From NCBI RefSeq assembly GCF_003597395.2, contig NC_133782.1, positions 1,425,250 to 1,489,249 of the forward strand: DNA of 64,000 bases. The letters run 5' to 3'. A program made the position numbers and the translations under genes. This stretch comes from Chelonoidis abingdonii (Eukaryota; Chordata; Testudines; Testudinidae). The notes under the pieces were generated by a model, which was not told where the DNA came from, did not search any database, and was given only the letters and a program-made list of their open reading frames with translations. Positions 46,084 to 59,242 of the stretch are shown piece by piece (the first letter of the stretch is position 1; each line of letters opens with the position of its first letter).

Positions 46084-46574
46084 TAGGCAAAACAATAACT
46101 ACAGGCCTCCACTCTCTGCCTTGGATTCTTCAACACTCTTGAGTGTTCTTTGGGATTTGGTCAGTCTCCTCAGGTTTCTAGCCCCCTTCTATGAGACCTT
46201 ACTCCTCGCTCAGGAGGAGCGAATCTCCTCTTTGTCCTGTACAGCCAGCTTCCCCCCATTTGGACCCATACCACAGTCAAAGGGTTCCCCCTCACTCAGG
46301 ACTCATCTCTCGCCTTTCACTTCTCCATTTCTGTTTTTATCGGCCTGCACTAACACCTCTTTCTATTCTTCCCTCTCCCCTAGGAAAGCTGCTGCAGCCA
46401 CTGTTTGTGCGCCAGTCACTTGTTGCTGATCTTTACCAGCAGGCTAGTTAGATGCAGATCCCCAGGTGCCAGTTCCCTCCTTAGCGCTGGTGAGGCAGGA
46501 GGAACACAGGGAAGGCAGCCATCAGCATGAAGGGTCAGAGTTCATAACATCACCCCCACTCCAGAGCTACAAAG

Positions 46575-46698
46575 TGGGGTGACCAGATGTCCCGATTTTA
46601 TAGGGACAGTCCCAACATTTGGGGCTTTTTCTTACAGGGGCTCCTATTACCCCTCAGGCCCTGTCCCGATTTCTCACAGGTGCTGCCAGGTCACCCTA
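46575..46698. mobile_element. hAT-like MITE (124 bp)
   Basis: The left end is TGGGGTGACCAGATGTCCCG and the reverse complement of the right end is TAGGGTGACCTGGCAG. The interior has ATTTTATAGGGACAG and CTGTCCCGATTT. The flanks CTACAAAG (46567-46574) and GGACAAAG (46699-46706) share six of eight bases, compatible with an old 8-bp duplication. Confidence 0.8.
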
Positions 46699-46699
46699 G

Positions 46700-49640
46700 G
46701 ACAAAGCCAGATTGTCCCAGCCCCGGGGCCTGCCCCGAGCCCTGGAGGGGCAGAGGCTCCGATCTGCCGCCTGGGCTCCAGGGAGTTCAGTGCCAGGGCT
46801 TGGGGGGAGGGGCAGGGTTAGCCCCCAGGCTGTCACGCGTGGCCGGGGCCCTGGGGTGCCCCCCGCTGTGTGTTCCTGGGCTGGGGCTGGGCTGCTGCAC
46901 CGCGGATTCGGCCGGGGAGCTCCCGGCGGGGCTGAGGTCCGTCCGAAGGGGCAGGCGGGCCGGCCGAGTCCTGGTTCCAGACCCGCGGCGCCCCGGTGCT
47001 TCACGCAATCGCAGCGCGGCCGGGGCAGGGAGGAGGCGGGCGGGCGGGCGCTGTCGCGGTGCTGGTTCCGTGGGGCCGGTCGCGCCCGGAAGACAGGAAC
47101 GCGCAAGGGCCCTGCCCGCCGTGCACGGCGCAGCGCAGGGGCTCCGCCACCGAACCCCTTGGGCCAGCACGGGTGTGTGCGGGTAAATCCAGACCGCCCC
47201 CTCGGGCAGCAGCGGGCTCGCACAGGCAGCGGCCCCGGGGCCTTGGACCCGGGCCTGGGACCGACCCGGCCGGCTCGGCTCGGCTCGGCCCGGCGGCAAT
47301 GGACCCCGGAAAACATTTGATCTAAACTCAAGCGCTCGGATCTCCGCCGGCCGGGGAGGCTCTGGGTGACCGCGGCGCCGCCACCGAGCGCGGATCCCTC
47401 CGCGGCAGGGAAGAGTCCGCAGTCTCCGGAGCAGCGCGGAGCAGCCCGGCACCGCCCGGCGGCTCTGCGGAGGGGCCGAGCCACGTAGCGGCAGGCGGAC
47501 GGAGCCGAAGCACCTGGGGCCCTGGGCTGAGCCTGGGGATCCTCAACTACTGGGGCTCTACTCCAGCTGGCGCCCCGGCGGGCCCCGCGCCAACGTGACC
47601 GGGGCGGCAGGGACCGTGCAAGACCGGGAGGGACCGGGGGGAGAGGGACCGACGGGGCGGCAGAGACGGGCAGGACCGAGCAGGGCAGAGACCGGGCAGG
47701 GGCCGGGACCGAGCGGGCGGCAGGGACGGCAGAGACCGGGCAGGAACGGGAGGGGGGACGAGCCGGGCCGGGCGAGACGGCGGGGCCGGGACGAGCGGGC
47801 CGGGCAGACGACCGGGCAGGAGGCGGAGGCAGAGACGGGCAGGGCCGGGACCGAGCGGCGGGCAGGGACGGGCGAGACCGGCAGGGACCGGCAGGCGGCA
47901 GGGACGAGCGGGCGGGCAGAGACCGGGCAGGGGCCGGGAGGGGACGAGCGGGGCGGGCAAGAGACCGGGCAGGACCGAGCAGGGCAGGCAGACCGGGCAG
48001 GGGCGGACGAGCGGGGCCGGCAGAGACCGGGAGAGACGGGGCAGGACGGAGGGGCAGGGACGCGAGCAGGGGCCGGGCAGAGACCGGGCAGGGCCGGGAC
48101 GAGCGGGGCCGGGGCAGGGAAACTCCGGGGGCGACGAGCACGGGCAGGCGGCAGCGCGCCGCCAGCGCGCGCGCGACCCGCAGGCACCGGAACGCCCACC
48201 GGCGCAGCGGCGCGAGCGCAGCGACCGGCAGGGCACGAGAGCGGGACGGCAAGAGAGGCAGGCAGGGCCAGGGCGGGCAGGGACCGGGAGACGGCGGGGC
48301 GGCAGCCGGGAGACCGAGCAGAGACCGGCAGGGAACGCGAGCACGGGGAGCCGGGCAGGGGCGCAGCCGAGCCGGGCGGACAGGACCCGGGCAGGGACGC
48401 GGGCAGGGGCAGGGACCGAGCCGGGGCCGGGCAGGGAAACGCGGCAAGGGGACCGGCGCAGAGACCGGGCAGGGGCAGGACCGGCCGGCCGGGCAGGGAC
48501 CGGGCAGGGCCGAGAGAGACCGGCAGGGGACGAGCCGGGGCGGGCAGGGACGGGCAGAGACCGGGCGGACGAGCCGGGCGGCGGAACGGCAGGGCCGGCA
48601 GACCGAGCCGGGCCGGGCAGGGACGGGCAGGGCGCAGGACCGGGCAGGGCAGGGACGAGCGGCCGGCAGGACCGAGCCGGGCGGGCAGGCGGGAGAGACG
48701 GCAGGGACGAGCCGGGGCGGGCAGGGACCGGGCAGGACGGGGCAGAGACCGGGCAGCGGCAGGGACCGAGCCGGCAGGCCGGGCAGGCGCGGGAGGGGCC
48801 GGGCAGGGACGAGCCGGGCCGGCAGGACCGGGAGGGGCGGGCAAGACCGAGCCGGGGCCGGGCAGGACCGGCAGAGAACCGGGCAGGGACCGAGCCGGGG
48901 CCGGCAGAGACCGAGCCGGGGCGGGCAGGGGACCGAGAGAGACCGGCAGGACCGAGCCGGGCCGGGCAGAGACCAGGACAGGGACGAGCCGGGCAGAGAC
49001 CGGCAGGGGCAGGGCGGCAGGGGCAGGACCGAGCCGGGACCGAGCCGGGCCGGGCAGGCCGGGACGAGCCGGGCCGGACCGAGCAGGGCAGAGACGGCAG
49101 GGGCAGGACCGAGCCGGGCGGGACCAGCGCTGGGGCAGGGACGGGGCAGGGCGGAGGCCAGGTGGGCGGGCAGTCCGGGGCAGCCGGGCTTTGGAACTTC
49201 TCCCCGGGGTGGCGCTGAGTCGCGGCTGGGCGAGCCGATGCTGCGGCTGCGAAGCGAGCTCGGGGCGCAGCCAGCCGGCCAGGGGCTGCTCCGGAGCCGT
49301 GTGCGGGGGCGGCCTGAGTCGCGCTCCCCGCTGCGTGCTGCGCACCGCGCCCGGCCGCCGGCGCGGGGCAGCAGCGAGCGGAGCGGGTCCGCCTGTCCCG
49401 GGCTGGGCAGGGACCGGGCACAGCCCCGGCGGAGGCAGGCTGAGCTCCCGGGCAGCCCGGCTGGGGGTCAGGAGCTGCCGAGCCCGGAGAGACCCGGGTC
49501 CGGGACCGCCGGCGCGGGAGCTCGCGGGAGACCCTGGTCTGCCAGGAGTTTAGCGAGGAAAAGTTAGTGACTCGTTTCCGGGGCTCAGCTGCCGCCGCCG
49601 CTTTCCAGCCCTCCCGGAGGGTCCGATTATCCGTGTCCCC
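46700..49640. promoter_or_regulatory. CpG island, candidate promoter region
   Basis: CpG is frequent throughout, unlike all flanking DNA. Unique-looking GC-rich shoulders lie at about 46700-47580 and 49180-49640, with a minisatellite between them. The island starts about 21 kb beyond the CTNNBL1 stop. In mammals VSTM2L is the next gene on the same strand, so this may be its promoter, but no signal-peptide ATG or immunoglobulin exon could be found. The direction of transcription is unknown. Confidence 0.6.
47600..49160. repeat. Degenerate G-rich minisatellite (36-bp and about 21-bp units)
   Basis: Three related units beginning GGGCAGAGACCGGGCAGG at 47683, 47914 and 48075 run 36-41 bases and end in GAGCGGG or GAGCGGGGC. 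Further right a shorter unit like GGGCAGGGACCGAGCCGG recurs many times. The + strand is G-rich with few T, so stop codons are rare, and frames of 583-780 codons on the - strand and 652 codons on the + strand stay open. These translate to Pro/Arg/Ser-rich or Gly/Arg-rich low-complexity text. The many small length differences between units could be real decay or assembly noise. Confidence 0.85.
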
Positions 49641-50580
49641 TTGGCCACCTGGCACCGTGTGTTCACACAGCCACGAGCCACTGCAAGCCCCCTCCCCGCT
49701 CCCCTTCCTGCCCTCGCTCCAGCGAAAAGCGCCTGATTCCCAAGCAGAGCAACCCGGAAACCCTCCCTCCCCTGGCCTGGTTCCAGGAGCTGGTGCTGGA
49801 GCTGGAAATGGGGGAGCCCCTCTGTGCACAGCTCCACAGTTAGTGTCTGGTTCCCATGAGAACTTCCCAAGTAGCTCCCAGGAGCACATCCCTCACTGGA
49901 GGAGGCGGGAAGGGGACACTCGCTTCTGGGTTCTCCTCCCTGTTGGAGCCAGGGAGCTGGATGTAGCAGAGAATCCTGTGGCACCTTATAGACTAACACG
50001 TTTTGGAGCATGAGCTTTCGTGGGTGAATACCCATGTTACATCCCTCACCCTTTCCTGGGGAAAACCAGGAGCTCACAGATCAGGTGATGGTAGCCTGGT
50101 CTATTAGCCTGGGTTAGTTATGGGAGCCTCCATCAGAACCGGGACCCCACAGAGCGAAAGCTGGTCCCTGCCCTGAGGCGCTTCCAGTCTATTTAAGAGC
50201 CACGTTCCATGGCTGCCTGGTGCGCAGAAGGACTGTCTTACTGCGCAGTGTATCCTTACCATGCCCTGCAGTCTAACAGGGATGAACAGCAATGTGTTGT
50301 CATACTTCAGGACTAATCTGTCATTTGTGCTAGTGCCTGGGAAACCAGGAGCATTTCCTGGGATTGCTGGCCTTCCCCTGGTGCTGTGAGAAGGGGGTGC
50401 TAGAGACAGAGATCTGCCTCCATTAGCTCCCGCAGAAATTCAGCAATAGATGACTAGCCACTGAAATGGTTGCTGTAAAGAAAAAAGATGGGAGTGGGTG
50501 AGTGCATTTCAGAGCCTCCTTACAGGGCTTTGTACCATGGGCAAATCCGCAGCAACTCACTTAATCACAACAGAACCTTT
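49641..50580. other. Right flank of the CpG island with a truncated turtle repeat
   Basis: The segment 49968-50037 (GAGAATCCTGTGGCACCTTA, then TTTTGGAGCATGAGCTTTCG) is a truncated copy of the repeat seen at 27119. The rest shows no gene. Confidence 0.65.
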
Positions 50581-53500
50581 ATTAAGGATCCTGAAATGCA
50601 GTGAATAAGTGGGTCATGTATAATAAGCCATTTGTGTTCAGCAGGTGAATACCAATTTGATAAAAGCTGTGTGTGCTGTAAGCCTGGATAAATTGCTGTT
50701 TAGCAGATTGGAGATTGATCATTTCATTAGTCACTGGTACAGCTTTCCCCAAGCAGCGGCAGAGGAGGGGAGAATAGAGCCCTGGAAGCCTCCCTGGAGT
50801 GAACAAGTGATCCTGCAGGGCAGGACAGGGCTGGAACCAGGCATCAGGCAATTCAGGGGGCACATCAAACTGGTTACTCCAGAAAACAACATCCCGGTGT
50901 GCTTTGTCTTAATTCCGGCCCTGATTCTCCACGTGCCTGTTGCTTTGGTGGGTGCAAGCCGGGGCCGTGTAGCCTCTTGGATTGAGAGGAATGGCTTCTG
51001 AGAAGTGCATCTGCCTTTGACCTAAGTGGAAGCACAAGAGGCTTTTGGAGGAGGGACCAGCAGCCTGAGTGCCCCTGTCTGCAGCTGAGAGTTTGAAGCA
51101 GAACATGTGCTCTAGGGATGCAATATTTAAATCCTGTCCCCGAAGGCATCAGCTGGGTGTTGGAATGAAAATGCACCATATGCTCAGCAGGCTTCCGAGA
51201 GGTTTGTTATGAATGGTCTGTGACTGCAGCTCCTAGGTGTTAACGGCAATATACACAATATGTCTTCCTTTACAGGGTTATGTGGGAAGGTTAGTCCCCC
51301 CATCCTCCTCTGCATTGCAAGCCTGAGCAATGTGATCCCAGCCCACCTGGCTGAAAGAGGCTGTTCTCAAGAAATCTCTTTCAAACTCCCTCTCTGTGCC
51401 CTCACCACAAAGGGTTTGCTTTGAGCTAGTTATGCCCTGCCCCCGAGCAGGGAGCTGCTACTGCATTGTACGTCCCTGTCACTCCTCCACAAACAGCACT
51501 GCCTCGTTCTTCTTCGGGCTACTTCCTTCAATTATTCATGCCCCCCCATTGCAGACAGTGTGCGCACGCTGGGCTGGTGCCATTGGTTTTCAAACGTGGG
51601 TTAGTCCCAGTCTGCCTGTCGGCACGGAGCTGGGAAGGAAAAGAGCCAGCTGGTAAACAGTGTGCGTTCCAGAGCAGGAGAATCTAGCCGCCTTCTTTGC
51701 ATCAGCTGCAAAAGTGAGTGTCTTACATCAATGAGCCAGTTAGTTTAATGGCTGAAGGATTAAGGGAGCTGTGCCCTGATTCCCCACGGTGCTGCCCTTC
51801 TCCTTTGTCGCACACACCAATGATTATTCTAGCAATTACTTTCAGAAACACTCTGCATTCTTTGGGATTTTTTTCAAGCTTCCTAGTGGGAATTCTCCAT
51901 CCGATGTGTTTTTCCTGCTGCTTCTCATGCAGTCGTTCAAGACAATTACTTCTGACATCCCTTCCCCATCAAATGTCGGTGCTTACCTTTCCCTGGAAGA
52001 AGGCTGACATATGATGGGCAAGACAGTGGGAATTATCACATTAGGACAATGACGGCTAATTGTCATTTAAAAATTGTCCATGAACCAGGCAGCAGATCAA
52101 CTAGAGCAATGGGTACCGTTCCCAAGAATCTGGGGATCATGAGGCAGACAGGGCTGGGACCTTGATTTAACCAGGAGCTGGAAACTCCCTGCTTCCTTCT
52201 GCGTTGTCTCAGTAGTGCTCCTCTTTCAGGTTGGTGTGATTTGGGTGGTGACTAGGGTAGGTGGCTCTCTCACCCTGGCCTAGTCCAGGTTCTCTCTGTT
52301 CACATCCCTGGGGGTGGAAGAACCTTTGCTGCTGCTGTATGGTGCAGCCTCTCCCTGACCTTGGATAATGTACCCCTTTCCAAACCCGCACCACAGCCGC
52401 CACCTCTGGCTTGAATTTGGCCTTAACCGAAGTTCTAGTTTTTATCTTCCTCGCCTGTTCCCAGCAGCCCTTGGGTAATGCTCTGTGCTGTGCAGCACGC
52501 GGAGGCGAAGGTTGTGATAATGGTCCTTGGTCACTGGACTCACTAAGGCAGAATAGACCAGGCCAGTGGTTTCTGGTCCTTCCTTTCATGCTGACTTAGT
52601 CCTGGTCCTTCCTGGACAGGGATGTGCCCCCTCAGCCAGCTGCACGGACTGACGTAGGATGGCGCGAGTTGTTTCCTTTCCCGTCACCAGACTTTTTGGA
52701 GCGCTCAGTGACTGGGAATGTGGCCAGCTCCTGGGGGACAGGACACAGCAGGAACTAGCAGAACTAGAGGAGCCAAGAGCAGCGCTCTCTCAAGTGGCTG
52801 TTGATGCCTTGTTTATTTTGGGTGCCCAGCTTGAGATGAAGTGGCCCTGGCTTTCTTCCCCCACCACTCCACTGGGAATAATGTGGAGCTGCAGGTGCCC
52901 AACCTCCGTGAAAACCAGGCCATGGTGTCTCCAGCTGAGCTTCCAAATCTGAGGCAGCTTCTGGCGCTTTGGCTGGAAGAGTCTTGCCAGGGGCCCCTCA
53001 AGAGTCACTGGCAGAGTTTTCAGAACAGCCCCAGGAGTCCTGGTGCCCCATTTTCTGCTCTAACTGCTTCTCCTCTGTTCTTTCTGGAAGCGAACGGTGG
53101 GAGAGACGGGAGTGTGACCCCAAACTAATTCACATTTAGGCTGCTGGATGTCTCTTCCCTTGAAGTGTCACCTCTTGGGAGGGGCCTGAAATGGGGGACA
53201 GGGACGATTTCTGCCATGCATTCCTTCCCTTGCAATGGTGAAGCCTCTCATGGGGACAAGAGGCCTTTTCCCGTGTGTGGGAACAGTGAACTGTTAGAAA
53301 TACATACCAGTTTGGAGTAATTCCAGCTCCCTGGCAAGGTAAGCTCCGTCCCTGGTCAAAATCCCCACGTTAGTTGCATTTTTTTGGTTTTTGTTTTGTG
53401 TAACATATCACAAGATCCTCCCCTTGCTGTGTCAATGGGAGTTTTGCCATTGACTGTGATGGGAGCAGGATTCGGCCCTATGTTAGTAAGGCATTTGGGG

Positions 53501-56500
53501 AGCTTTCTGGGTGTAAGGTGTGATCCACAGCTGAGATTCTGTGGTTTTCTCTGGGGGCTTAGTGCTGATTTCAAGATTTGCTCTGTGTGTGTGTATGTAG
53601 CCTTGCACATCATGCTATTAATGAAGCGAGTGACTTACAGATCACTGAGCAAGGACTTCTGCACAGGGACAAAGGAGAAAGATACCTTCTGTTTAAGCGT
53701 CTGTATCTGGTCATTTTCGAAGCTGAATCTCCTTTGCCACTCTCACAGCTATCGGTGCCCCCTCTGCTCACGCCTGTGACATAGGAAGTCATAGTGCTAT
53801 GTTCGTGCATCAGGCTTTGGTGCTGTGATGCATTCTTGATGACCTAGCGTCAGCGTTCCCCGGGAGCAGGCTCGTTAAAAACAGATTCATTCCGAGATTC
53901 TCAGGCCAGACAGCACCCTTGTGATAATCTAGTGTGACCTGCACAATGCAGGCCAGAGAACCTCACCCAGACCCATTTAGGAGAGAGAACAGGCACAGCA
54001 TGCTGAGAGTATGTGGAGAAACGGCCATAGTTCAGATACCCTGGGTGCATTCTGGCATCAGAACTGCACTCAGCCCTGACCCCACTTCCATCCCTTGGTC
54101 CGTGGAGAGAGGCATGAAGCAGGAGCGAGCAGCGTCTGCACAGGCTAGAGGGTTAATTGAAATTCACAGCAGAAATGGGGATGCATTGCTTTAAATGTGC
54201 TGTACCCCCCTCTGCACGCACACACACCTACCTAAGCGCCCTGGCGGTTCCCTTTGCTCATCACAGCCCTGTGGTTTATGCTAGCGATGCCCTAGCACCC
54301 AGCCCACGAGGTGTCTGCCCCCGGGAAGTGGAGGCCACCTCTAGCCAGAGATAAGGAAGTCCAAGGCCTGGTTACTGTGGCAGAGCCGTAGGACAGAAAA
54401 GGCCTTTGGTGTGTGGCTCACTGTCTGCTGTATTTAATCCTTTTGCAGCCCCTGGGGTTCCCAGGCACAGCGCTGGGAGTGTTGGCTGTGGAATCAGTCC
54501 GGCTCCTGCGGAAATCAAGGCAGTTTTGCCATCAGCATTAATGGGAGTAGGAGCAGGGGCTCTGAGACCAGCTCCTGTGAGGGGTGAGTGGCTGGGGCTG
54601 CAGGTGACCGACCACACTGGGGCTGCAGGTGAACACAGCCCGTCAGGATCAGGCTCGCTGTGCACAGACAGGAGCAGGGGAGTGGCAGCGACAAACTCAC
54701 TGGATTCCCACTGTCAGAGTTTGGTATGTGCCCGGTAGCTTCAGGGGTACTTTGAAGAATATTGAGTGTGGGGAGCGAGGGGAGGAAAGGGGGGCTCGGC
54801 GCTGAACCTGAGCCATGTAATAATGAATTTATCATGCACCTTTGAGCACCTGGCCTCTGCTTGCTGATACTCCCCCAAGCTGCCAGCTAATGGCTCCAGC
54901 CCAGGAGAAGCTGCAAATCACTAGTTTAAAAAAAAATAAATTAGGCTGCCAGACAGATGTTTCCTCCGCCCTCCAAACATGGCAGTTCTCTCCCAGAATT
55001 ACCCAGGTTGTGGGGCAAGATACAGGCCTGGGCCACTGGGCATGAGATTGTCCCAGCTTTAGATTGATAAGCCCATGTGTTATCGGGAGCTGGGGGCTGG
55101 GATTGTGGTGCATCATGGGTAATGGGAGCGCCATCTATCTCCTTCAGTCATAGATGAGCACTATACAGCTGGCCTCATGGCAAGGGAGGTGCCAGGTGCA
55201 GGGTTGTAAAATAATCCCAGTGGGAGACGTTTGTGTAAGAGGCTTTCTGCAATGCGGGGGGAATGGCTTTCTGGGCAGTCATTCAGTGAGTGCAGAGCTC
55301 TCGGCTGTGCCACTGGTCAGTGATGCTGCCCCCCAAACTCCTGCTGAGAACCCTATGTCCCAGTCCTCGCTGGGATGGGTGGGCAGGGATTTGCATGCAC
55401 GTGATATGTGAATATCTATAATACAGCAAGTACACTCTCCCCTATCCCCAGGTATTTCAGTGGCGGGGTGTTTGGGGGGATAGGGGGATTTGGGGTGGGT
55501 TAATTTAAAATACAAGTGCTACAATTTGAGACGTGTTGAGAGCTGGTACGTGACTGTACATCACCATCTATCTAATATCCCATCAGGCTATCAGGAGGTG
55601 AGTGGGAGAAGAAAGCTCCGCTGAGTCTGCAGAACTAGCTGTTTGCTTGTAGTGGTTTAAACGCCAGCCCCCCCTACAATGGCACACAACTCACAGGCTG
55701 GGTGGGTGCCAGACGTTGGCTTCCAGGTCTCTGGTGAGAAGCATGGCACATCATGACGCAGCTGTGCAGTCCATGCTGGAGTACAGCTGCTGTGATGTAG
55801 GGATGTCTCTCGCGCTATGGAGTGTGTGGTGAATCAGGATTGGCTCAGGTGTCTCTAGCGCAGCAGCAGCTGATTGGGCCAGGCACAGCTGATGGCCGAG
55901 GGGAAGAGCAATGAGTTTTCTACACTAGGTAAGGGCTTGTCTACGGCCTGAGAAGTGTGGGGAGAAATCCCCCATTGGGAGTTTGGGGATGGCCCTAAAG
56001 GGAGCTCCTGGCTCCACACCAGCTCCTGCCTTGACTCCAGCGCTCCTGCTCCGTGCCAGGGAGAGCAGATCCAAGGAGCCGGTTCTCCAGTGAAACACCC
56101 AGGACTCTCCATGGCGCAGTCTGGCCTCAGCCTCTTCCCTTGAGCAACCTTCCTCCCCAACTCGCGTTCTGTCTCCTTCACAGCACTCCGGGCTGAGAAC
56201 AGTAAAGGCTCCTCTCGCGGGCCTGGGGAGCTCAGTGGCGCAGGCTGGAAGTGAGCTGCACTGGGGTGGGGGAGAGGAGAAATTTGGACAGCCAGGACTT
56301 GGAACAGATGGGTGAAGTCAGAGGGGCTAGCGGCTATGGTTAGTTTTAACTAGATGGGCCCTGGCAATTCCTGCAGGCTGCTCACGTGATAGTACTGGGT
56401 GTTTATGCGAGTAATGTGTAAACACACGCACACGTGCGTGCACACACTGCTGCGGAAGCCAGAGCCCCTGACCCCTCCGTGCAGAGGAGCCCACTGAAGA

Positions 56501-58439
56501 GAAGCTGTGGCGCGAGGGACGCGAGCTTCTCCCCAGGCCTGGGCATGGCCCAGAGGGGCGAAGAGGCTGAATTGCGAGGTGATAGCATCACACCTTGGCT
56601 GGCCATGAGGCAGAGCTGGGAAGGTTTCCCAGGACTAACGGGAAGTTGTAAATTAAAGCAGGTGCCTTCCAGGGGTAGATCCCAGGTAGACATTTTCCAA
56701 AGGGCTGAAGTGGTGAAGCAGCCTAAACCCCACTGAGTTCTGGGAGACCCAGGCCCCCGAGTGTCCAAGTCACTTTCAAACCGGGATGTAGGCTCCCGAC
56801 TTCTAGGCAGGGTGGACGATTTTACCCTAGGAGCTTGCTCAGCCCTCAGCCGCGTGAGCTGCCTCCCGACCATGTCCGGCTGCATGTGCTGGCTCACACA
56901 TAGCATTGCCGTGAAACTTGGTCCTAAATACCTGGCCCTAACTCTGCCCTCGTTTGCCCCCCTGGCATCCCAGCAGCAGGCTGACGGATGCAGCAGAAGG
57001 CAGAACATGGCCACTCTGGGATGCAGGCCCAGGGGAAGGTGGGGCCGGCCGGAAGCAGTGGTCATTGAGCTATTGGTGGGTCAGCACTTGGTCAATGGTA
57101 CCTCCCAGGCACAGCAGGCTTCCCAGGGTGCCTTCGCGTGGCCCTTGGCGGTGCTGACTGGGAGGTATAATTAAATTGCAGAATCCCAGCTTTGTTCCCT
57201 AACCCCAGCAGGGAGGAGGGTCAGCCATTGTGGGACTGAGCCATTTGCTCCTGGCTGGTGTGATGTGGCAGCGGAGCCCAGAATGTGAGACTGAGCTGGC
57301 AATTAGTTCTATGAGCACCTTGACCCACTGAACCATAAGAAACCATGAATTATGACAAGGAGTTCTGTGAAAGGAAAGAATAAGCCACCCTCACTCACAG
57401 CCCAGCACATAATGAGAGAGATCAGCAGTACAGAATGTACAGAGAAATTAGAGAACTATTGATACAAAGTCCCGCTCCACCTTTCTTTGTGTCTCCCCAC
57501 TCTTCCTCTCCCTTCCTGGGAGCAGCCTGCCTCCCTCGCACCCTCACCTTCCTTTTCAGATACCTTTCCTGCCTCTGCGTCTCCTGCTCTGTCTACATGT
57601 GATTCCGTCGTGGGTCCTGCTAATGACACGCTCAAGGATGTCAGCCTTGAACCTTCTCTCTGAGTGGCCCAGGCGCCTGCTTTGTGGTTTTCCCTGCAAA
57701 CTCGTCAGTGGCACTGTCTGTGCTGCTAGAGTCAAAGGCCCGTTCGTTTCATTCGAGTCCCCTGTTGTTAGGGCGGGTGGCAGGTGCTCTGTGCCGCATG
57801 TTGCCTTCAGCCGCCTGAGCCAGGGAGCAGCTTTTATCATCCCAACGTGGAAAAATACAATTCTCCAGCTCCAGGGCAGGTTGTAAGTTCTCACTGCAAG
57901 TGGAAGCAGCCAGAGCTCAGAGGCCTTAGTGTCAGGCTCAGCTTTGTTGTTATTTAGCCTGCAAGGAGGAGCCTGTCTCATGATCATTTTTCTTCTCGAA
58001 ATTCCCACTGACTCCAGCAGGACCAGGATTTCATCCCTGATATTCACAAGTGCTGAGTACCTGCAGCTCCATGTCCATCTGTACAACTTGCAGGGACTCA
58101 GCACTGCTGGACAGCTGACCCCAAGCCTACGTAGTGAGCACTTGCGGCTTTGGGCATTTCAGAAAACAGCCACACGGATCTACGTAAAACACCCAGTTCC
58201 CTGTACAACCATCACACTTCCTCAGGGGTGGAGCCAAGTCATCATGCTACTGGTCCACTCAGAAGGAGGTTTCCATTGCAAACTGGATACAGCTCCAGAG
58301 GAGAAGCTTTTGGCTCATGAAGGTGTAGCAAGATGCCTATGATTGACTAGAGTTAGAAATGGTTCATCGGGGTAAATAATTCACAGGCAAGCCAAAGCTC
58401 TCACAAAGTAATTAATATGCCGTTTGCAAATATCTAGTA
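50581..58439. other. Intergenic or intronic stretch, few recognised features
   Basis: No exon, RNA gene or well-marked transposon was found. Short self-complementary phrases at 53420-53480 (TCAATGGGAGTTTTGCCATT then GATGGGAGCAGGATTCGGCC) and 54495-54560 resemble a common sauropsid repeat. The stretch 51700-52080 is AT-rich with homeodomain-like TAATTG words. Otherwise I see nothing. Confidence 0.5.
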
Positions 58440-58601
58440 CAGGAACTCCTTGCTTAATGTTGTAGTTCTGTTCCTGAAAAATGCGACTTTAAGTGAAACG
58501 ATGTTAAGTGAATCAATTTCCCCATAAGAATTAATGTAAATGGGGGGGATTAGGTTCCAGGGAAATTTTTTTCACCAGACAAAAGGCTATATTATATACG
58601 T

Positions 58602-59242
58602 TGTGACAAAGTTCCTCCTCTACCTTGGTGGGTCCTGCGCTTATTGGCAGATTTGCTCACCTCAGTGATCTTCCCCACAGTCTCGGCAACTATCCTGTGT
58701 CTGATCAGGATGGGGAGGTTTGGGGGGAACCCAGGCCACCCACCCTCTACCACTGGGTCCAGCCCAGGGCCTGTTGGATTGCAGGCTGTCTAGAGTGCCT
58801 CCTGTAACAGCTGATGAGAGCAACACCTCCCTGGGCTACTCTCCCCATGGCCTCCTCCAAACACCTTCTTTATCCTCACCACAGGACCTTCCTTACTGGT
58901 GTCTAATAGCTTGTATTCTTAGTCTCCAGCAGCACACCCTCTCAGTCTCAGCTCCTTGCACCTCTTGCTCCCAGCTCCTCACACACACTTCCTCTCCTCT
59001 GGCTCCCCCCTTCCCTGACTGGAGTGAGCTCCTTTTTAAACCCAGGTGCCCTGATTAGCCTGCCTTGATTGGCTGCAGGTGATCTAATCAGCCTGTCTGC
59101 CTTAATTGGTTCTAACAGGTTTCTGACTACTCTAGTGCAGCCCCTGCTCTGGTCACTCAGGGAACAGAAAACTACTCACCCAGTGCCCAGTATATTTGCC
59201 CTCTACCAGACTCCTGCACCCCACTGGCCTGGGTCTGTCACA
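58602..59242 (-). mobile_element. Solo LTR (641 bp) inserted in the Tigger-like element
   Basis: It runs from TGTGACAAAGTTCCTCCTC to TGGGTCTGTCACA, giving TGTGACA at one end and its complement at the other. On the - strand it holds TTTAAAAAGGAGCTC, a TATA-like box about 210 bases in, so the - orientation is preferred. I recall this as an abundant turtle LTR. A 5-bp target duplication is not clear because the right flank is an AC repeat. No internal genes. Confidence 0.82.

Noticed and set aside
46696..49889. Very long open frames (583-780 codons) on both strands
   Set aside because: They overlap each other on opposite strands, translate to Pro/Arg/Ser or Gly/Arg low-complexity text, and exist because the minisatellite is nearly free of T/A stop words. 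No domain, splice or start context supports a protein.
56403..57174. Overlapping frames of 137-220 codons on both strands
   Set aside because: They oppose each other, show no conserved motif, and sit in GC-moderate sequence where such lengths occur by chance.
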